Position numbers and translations under genes: made by a program. Below are positions 41,047 to 44,011 of a DNA stretch of 44,011 bases, in pieces (positions within the stretch are counted from its first letter, which is position 1; the number at the start of each line of letters is the position of its first letter). Below the pieces are notes generated by a model. It was not told where the DNA came from. It saw only the letters and a program-made list of their open reading frames with translations, and searched no databases. The DNA is from an uncultured Clostridia bacterium (GTDB lineage: Bacteria; Bacillota; Clostridia; Christensenellales; CAG-138), in NCBI GenBank assembly GCA_934633695.1, contig CAKTYT010000014.1, positions 1-44,011 of the forward strand, read 5' to 3'.

Positions 41047-41532
41047 ATGAAAATGCCAAGTCAGGAAGAACAGATAATTGCAGAACAGCATGTTCTGGAA
41101 CGTAAATTAGATAGACCGGATACAGACGTAAGAAAAGCAGCAAGATATACTTGTGGATTTGCTGTGATTTCAGTAACTCTGGCCTGTGTTTCTTTCCATC
41201 TGCTTTCACGACTTGGCATTTTTGAGTTGTTACCAGATCCGTTTGTTCAATTTAAAACAAAGTATACAACTGCTTTTTGTGTATTGTATTACATAACGTT
41301 TATTGTTGTTATGGGTTTGTTTTTACTAAAAAAGGCTGTCATCGGTGCTGTAAAGCTATACCAGCACTATGCACCTGAAGAAGTAAGAAGGAGGTGTCTT
41401 TTCAAGCCAACGTGTTCAGAATATGCAATACTTGCAATAAAAAAATATGGATTGATCATAGGATTAGTAAAAACATATGTCAGGGTTGTTTATAAATGCA
41501 GGGGCAATATATACCGCATAGACTACCCGTAA
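41047..41532 (+). CDS. YidD-domain protein with two N-terminal membrane helices
   Basis: YidD helps the YidC insertase place membrane proteins. Here the YidD core (about 95-161) carries CLFKPTCSEYAILAIKKYG, with the conserved PTCSEY at 121-126. Unlike standard YidD (about 70-90 residues), this 161-residue protein has two predicted membrane segments (33-53, 74-94) before the core. The usual neighbours rnpA, yidC and jag are absent; rnpB lies 1.6 kb upstream. The ribosome binding site is weak. It is probably a specialised paralog working with the two preceding genes; inferred from order and spacing only. Confidence 0.75.
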   Translation: MKMPSQEEQIIAEQHVLERKLDRPDTDVRKAARYTCGFAVISVTLACVSFHLLSRLGIFELLPDPFVQFKTKYTTAFCVLYYITFIVVMGLFLLKKAVIGAVKLYQHYAPEEVRRRCLFKPTCSEYAILAIKKYGLIIGLVKTYVRVVYKCRGNIYRIDYP

Positions 41533-41565
41533 TTTTTGATTTTTTATCGAGAATGAATTAACCAT

Positions 41566-41594
41566 TTGAATTCCATTCACATTTATGTTATACT
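41566..41594 (+). promoter_or_regulatory. Promoter of pgsA
   Basis: TTGAAT (41566-41571) and TATACT (41589-41594) are 17 nt apart, 35 nt before the start codon. Confidence 0.7.
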
Positions 41595-41629
41595 CCTCTG
41601 TGTTCAAAAACATGTACCGGAGGAAAATT

Positions 41630-42154
41630 ATGAAAAACATACCGAACATACTGACCGTATTCCGCATACTGCTGATTGGTCTGCTTTGTTATCTGTTTGC
41701 AAAGGGAGATTATCTTTTCAGCTTATTGACTTACATTTTTGCTTTTGGAACAGATATTCTCGATGGCTATCTTGCACGCCGCAACAATTGGATAACAAAT
41801 GCCGGTAAAGTTCTCGATCCGCTTGCGGATAAGCTCATGCTCGTTGCCGTACTCTGCTGTTTTGCTTCTGTTAATGCAATTCCGCTTTACACGCTCATAC
41901 TTATTGCAGTGATTGAAGTAACAATGATTTGCGTCGGTGCAGTGCTTTATTTTAAAAAAGTTGTCGTTTATGCAGACTGGTTTGGCAAAATAGCAACGGG
42001 ACTTTTCGTATTTGCCATAACGATGACCTTTGTTCACCTAATTTTCGATATCTTCCCGTGGTATAACTATCTCTATCTTGCTTCAGTTGCGGCATCAATT
42101 GTTTCGTTTGTTCACTATGGCATACGGAATTTTGTTCGTCACGATTATGAGTGA
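41630..42154 (+). CDS. pgsA: CDP-diacylglycerol--glycerol-3-phosphate 3-phosphatidyltransferase
   Basis: PgsA makes phosphatidylglycerol phosphate in the membrane, the precursor of phosphatidylglycerol and cardiolipin. The 174-residue product has several hydrophobic helices and the CDP-alcohol phosphotransferase motif: D45-G46, A49-R50, G59, D63 and D67 (DGYLAR..GKVLDPLADK). GGAGG (41619-41623) precedes ATG 41630. It has its own promoter and stands alone between the YidD cassette and the CorC-type transporter. Confidence 0.92.
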   Translation: MKNIPNILTVFRILLIGLLCYLFAKGDYLFSLLTYIFAFGTDILDGYLARRNNWITNAGKVLDPLADKLMLVAVLCCFASVNAIPLYTLILIAVIEVTMICVGAVLYFKKVVVYADWFGKIATGLFVFAITMTFVHLIFDIFPWYNYLYLASVAASIVSFVHYGIRNFVRHDYE

Positions 42155-42173
42155 GAAAAATTGTTTTATTCCC

Positions 42174-42202
42174 TTGACAATAGGATCTTTTTCCGCTATA
42201 AT
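42174..42202 (+). promoter_or_regulatory. Promoter of the CorC-type transporter gene
   Basis: TTGACA (42174-42179) and TATAAT (42197-42202) are 17 nt apart and perfect in both hexamers. The transcript begins near 42209 with a leader of about 220 nt. Confidence 0.8.
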
Positions 42203-42241
42203 ATCAGCATCCAGAACTTTTACAGGAGGTTTCGTGATTTA

Positions 42242-42301
42242 ATGGATACGGACAGTTGCGACGGGAATTCCGAAAATCCCCTGATGCGTCTTTTATTTTA
42301 G
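42242..42301 (+). CDS. Putative leader peptide (19 residues) of the CorC-type transporter gene
   Basis: The ORF MDTDSCDGNSENPLMRLLF lies in the leader, with AGGAGG (42224-42229) 12 nt before the ATG. A two-codon GTG-ATT-TAA frame at 42234 fits the ribosome binding site better and overlaps the ATG (TAATG), which might couple them. The peptide is rich in D, E and N in its first half. It ends just before a terminator hairpin, and its codons 14-16 overlap a sequence that can pair with the terminator arm. A regulatory role is inferred; it may also be a chance ORF. Confidence 0.4.
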   Translation: MDTDSCDGNSENPLMRLLF

Positions 42302-42305
42302 CAGA

Positions 42306-42354
42306 ATGTCTGCATCTTTTGCGGTGCATTGAAGTGTGCGGACATCCTTTTTTT
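42306..42354 (+). terminator. Intrinsic terminator inside the CorC-type transporter leader
   Basis: ATGTCTGCA (42306-42314) pairs with TGCGGACAT (42337-42345, one G-T), followed by CC and seven T. It lies about 70 nt before the transporter start, downstream of its promoter, so it can act as an attenuator. GATGC (42283-42287) can pair with GCATC (42312-42316) and would break it. Confidence 0.7.
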
Positions 42355-42427
42355 GTACCTAAATTTTTTGACCCGATACGGGAATACAGGTATAAGCTAA
42401 TTAATCGACTAAACAGAGGAGTGTATT

Positions 42428-43693
42428 ATGTCAACAGGTATGTATATATTGGTCATGTCAATATGCGTGATCTTTTCTGCCTATTTTTCTGCGACTGAGA
42501 CAGCGTTCTCGTCAATGAATACAACAAAACTTAAAACACTTGCGGAGAAGGGCAACAAAAAAGCGGCTCTGACCTGCAAGTTGGATGAAAAATACGATAA
42601 ACTTATTTCAACAATTCTGATTGGCAATAACATTGTCAATATTGCCCTCGCATCATTGGGCACGATGTTGTTTGTCCGCGAATGCGGAGCGGAAATCGGT
42701 GCAACGATTTCAACAATTGTATGTACGGCAATCGTATTGATTTTCGGCGAAATTTCACCGAAGAGCGTTGCAAAAGACTGTGCAGAAAAGTTTGCGATGT
42801 TTTCTGCACCGCTCATTCAGCTTCTCATATGGCTGTTTCTGCCGTTAAACTTCATCTTTTCTCTCTGGAAAAAGCTGCTGGCAAAAATATTCAACCTTCA
42901 GCCTGACAATAAAATGTCGCAAGAAGAACTATTGATGCTGGTCGATGAGGTTCAGCAGGATGGCAGCATTGACAAAAATGAAGGCGAGCTGCTCAAAAAT
43001 GCAATCGAATTTGCGGAGCAGCAGGCTCAGGATGTCCTCGTTCACAGGGTAGACTTGGCGGCACTGCCTGTTGATGCTACCAATGAAGAAGTTGCAGAGA
43101 TGTTTGCACAGACAAAGTATTCGAGACTTCTCGTCTATAAAAATACGATCGACAGCATTCTTGGCACGATTCACCAAAAGGACTTTTACGTCGGTACAGG
43201 TATCACCGACAAACCGATATGTGAAATAATTTCCCCAGTCATTTTCGTCCTTGAAAATGAACCCATCAGCTTGATCCTTAAAAAGCTCCAAAAGGGAAAA
43301 ACGCATATGGCTGTCGTTGTCGATGAATATGGTGGAACTTGCGGTATAGTGACGATGGAGGATATCCTCGAGGAACTTGTCGGGGAAATTTGGGATGAAC
43401 ACGATGAAGAAGAGGTCCTTCTCAAAAAACTTTCCGATGATACTTACCAGATCGATGCAGGTATGGATTTTGAAGACTTTAAGGAACAGTTTAACCTAAG
43501 CACTGACTCGGAAATGGTTTCAGTCAGTGGCTGGGTAATGGAGCAGTTCGGTCGAGTTCCCGTCAACGGCGACGAGTTCGATTACGAGGGACTCCACGTT
43601 AAGGTGACTAAGGTCGATAATCATCGTGTCGATGAAATAATCGTCAAGTGCGTTGAGCCACCCGAGGAAAATGAAGAAAAAGATGAAGACTGA
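42428..43693 (+). CDS. HlyC/CorC family (CNNM-CBS) transporter
   Basis: This 421-residue protein has an N-terminal CNNM/DUF21 membrane domain with three or four helices (about 1-150: FSAYFSATETAFSSMNTTKLK..IGNNIVNIALASLGT). A pair of CBS domains (about 205-330, ending VVVDEYGGTCGIVTMEDILEELVGEIWDEHDEEE) and a CorC_HlyC domain (about 340-410) follow. The family exports or regulates Mg2+/Co2+; it was earlier called hemolysin, without haemolytic proof. GAGGAG precedes the ATG. The leader suggests attenuation control. Confidence 0.93.
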   Translation: MSTGMYILVMSICVIFSAYFSATETAFSSMNTTKLKTLAEKGNKKAALTCKLDEKYDKLISTILIGNNIVNIALASLGTMLFVRECGAEIGATISTIVCTAIVLIFGEISPKSVAKDCAEKFAMFSAPLIQLLIWLFLPLNFIFSLWKKLLAKIFNLQPDNKMSQEELLMLVDEVQQDGSIDKNEGELLKNAIEFAEQQAQDVLVHRVDLAALPVDATNEEVAEMFAQTKYSRLLVYKNTIDSILGTIHQKDFYVGTGITDKPICEIISPVIFVLENEPISLILKKLQKGKTHMAVVVDEYGGTCGIVTMEDILEELVGEIWDEHDEEEVLLKKLSDDTYQIDAGMDFEDFKEQFNLSTDSEMVSVSGWVMEQFGRVPVNGDEFDYEGLHVKVTKVDNHRVDEIIVKCVEPPEENEEKDED

Positions 43694-43720
43694 TTTTCAG
43701 GCTGCAATAAAAATTTGCAC

Positions 43721-43749
43721 TTGCATTTTATTCCCTGAAGTGCTATAAT
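43721..43749 (+). promoter_or_regulatory. Promoter of the tRNA-Val gene
   Basis: TTGCAT (43721-43726) and TATAAT (43744-43749) are 17 nt apart, 45 nt before the tRNA. Confidence 0.7.
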
Positions 43750-43793
43750 AAGTTCATTGTCGAGGAAATGCTTTTTGTGTTCCCTCGCAGCGT

Positions 43794-43870
43794 GGGGATG
43801 TGGCTCAGCTGGTTAGCGTGCTTCGCTCACATCGAAGAGGTCGGGGGTTCGAGTCCCTTCATCCCCACCA
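43794..43870 (+). tRNA. tRNA-Val (anticodon CAC)
   Basis: This 77-nt cloverleaf has acceptor GGGGATG/CATCCCC, an anticodon stem CTTCG/CGAAG with loop CTCACAT (anticodon CAC, reading GUG), T-arm GGGGG-TTCGAGT-CCCTT and an encoded CCA end. The D stem GCTC with GCGT has one non-pairing position (T-C) and a G-T pair, so it is weak, but the tRNA looks functional. Confidence 0.9.
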
Positions 43871-43872
43871 TG

Positions 43873-43921
43873 GCGAGTGTTCTTACAGCATTTGAAAAGC
43901 TGTGAGGACACTCGCTTTTTT
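43873..43921 (+). terminator. Terminator of the tRNA-Val transcript
   Basis: GCGAGTGTTCTTACAGC pairs over 17 positions (two G-T) with GCTGTGAGGACACTCGC, followed by TTTTTT. Confidence 0.93.
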
Positions 43922-43925
43922 CTGC

Positions 43926-44011
43926 TCAAACAGCAGGTCTGTCGTCAGTTGTGTAGCTCACGAACACGCCTTTTCTGGTGTTGACGGTGACGGCCGGGAT
44001 GGGCAGTGCCG
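43926..44011 (-). CDS. C-terminal end of an unknown protein (partial)
   Basis: One - strand frame stays open from the window edge to TGA at 43926-43928 and reads ALPIPAVTVNTRKGVFVSY, then TTDDRPAV. The composition looks coding, but only 27 residues are visible and I do not recognise it. Confidence 0.4.
   Translation of the reverse strand, partial: ALPIPAVTVNTRKGVFVSYTTDDRPAV

Noticed and set aside
42203..42427. Known metal riboswitch (M-box, yybP-ykoY, NiCo) before the CorC-type gene
   Set aside because: None of the conserved core sequences I know for these classes could be found by eye.
42256..42498. 80-codon open frame overlapping the CorC-type transporter leader and start
   Set aside because: No ribosome binding site; it covers the terminator hairpin and reads into the transporter in another frame.
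1..44011. CRISPR array, insertion sequence, prophage or integration site
   Set aside because: No spaced direct repeats, transposase, integrase or phage structural genes were seen in the window.

Overview
The window is a chromosomal segment of a low-to-medium GC, spore-forming Bacillota, most likely an uncultured gut or rumen Clostridia. Three things point there: strong AGGAGG-type ribosome binding sites with vegetative TTGACA/TATAAT promoters; the spore genes yabP and yabQ; and several Firmicutes-type neighbourhoods (BmrCD-like ABC pair, trmK-nif3-zinc ribbon, Xaa-Pro peptidase-efp, tsaE-tsaB). Three secreted dockerin-bearing proteins are also typical of gut and rumen Clostridia. I could not fix the genus or order. 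No phage, transposon, CRISPR array or origin was seen.

Layout. 1-4077: heterodimeric ABC exporter behind a 150-nt leader that may encode a short leader peptide. 4124-11850: a tight + strand operon with D-Ala-D-Ala carboxypeptidase, SAM methyltransferase, Hsp33, a TPR protein, a THUMP RNA methyltransferase, RdgB and a YfcE-type phosphodiesterase. 11858-17552: - strand glycogen synthase, a dockerin protein, oligoendopeptidase F and a PepV-type dipeptidase. 17656-19869: a decayed MATE efflux gene diverging from an intact MerR regulator, with a clear MerR operator between them. 19908-26981: two large dockerin proteins with Ig-like domains, one conserved unknown and a lipoprotein. 26984-34258: a - strand run of glmS, pyrimidine-nucleoside phosphorylase, queA, tgt, tsaE and tsaB, closed by a terminator, followed by yabP-yabQ. 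34374-39438: + strand Xaa-Pro peptidase, efp, an acidic CD1247-type protein, trmK, nif3-like, coiled-coil zinc ribbon protein and RNase P RNA. 39472-41532: three AT-richer accessory genes (zinc ribbon-TPR, PH-like unknown, YidD with two extra membrane segments). 41566-44011: pgsA, a CNNM/CorC transporter behind an attenuator-like leader, tRNA-Val(CAC), and the tail of a - strand gene.

How the genes work together. Translation and tRNA modification dominate: queA and tgt for queuosine, tsaE and tsaB for t6A, trmK for m1A22, efp, rnpB and a THUMP methyltransferase. House-cleaning and envelope genes (rdgB, Hsp33, carboxypeptidase, glmS, pgsA) sit beside them. The dockerin proteins form a small secreted set with no cohesin partner in view. 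The most unusual parts are the three-gene YidD cassette next to rnpB, the uORF-terminator leader of the CorC-type transporter, and the intact MerR/operator pair facing a dead MATE gene.
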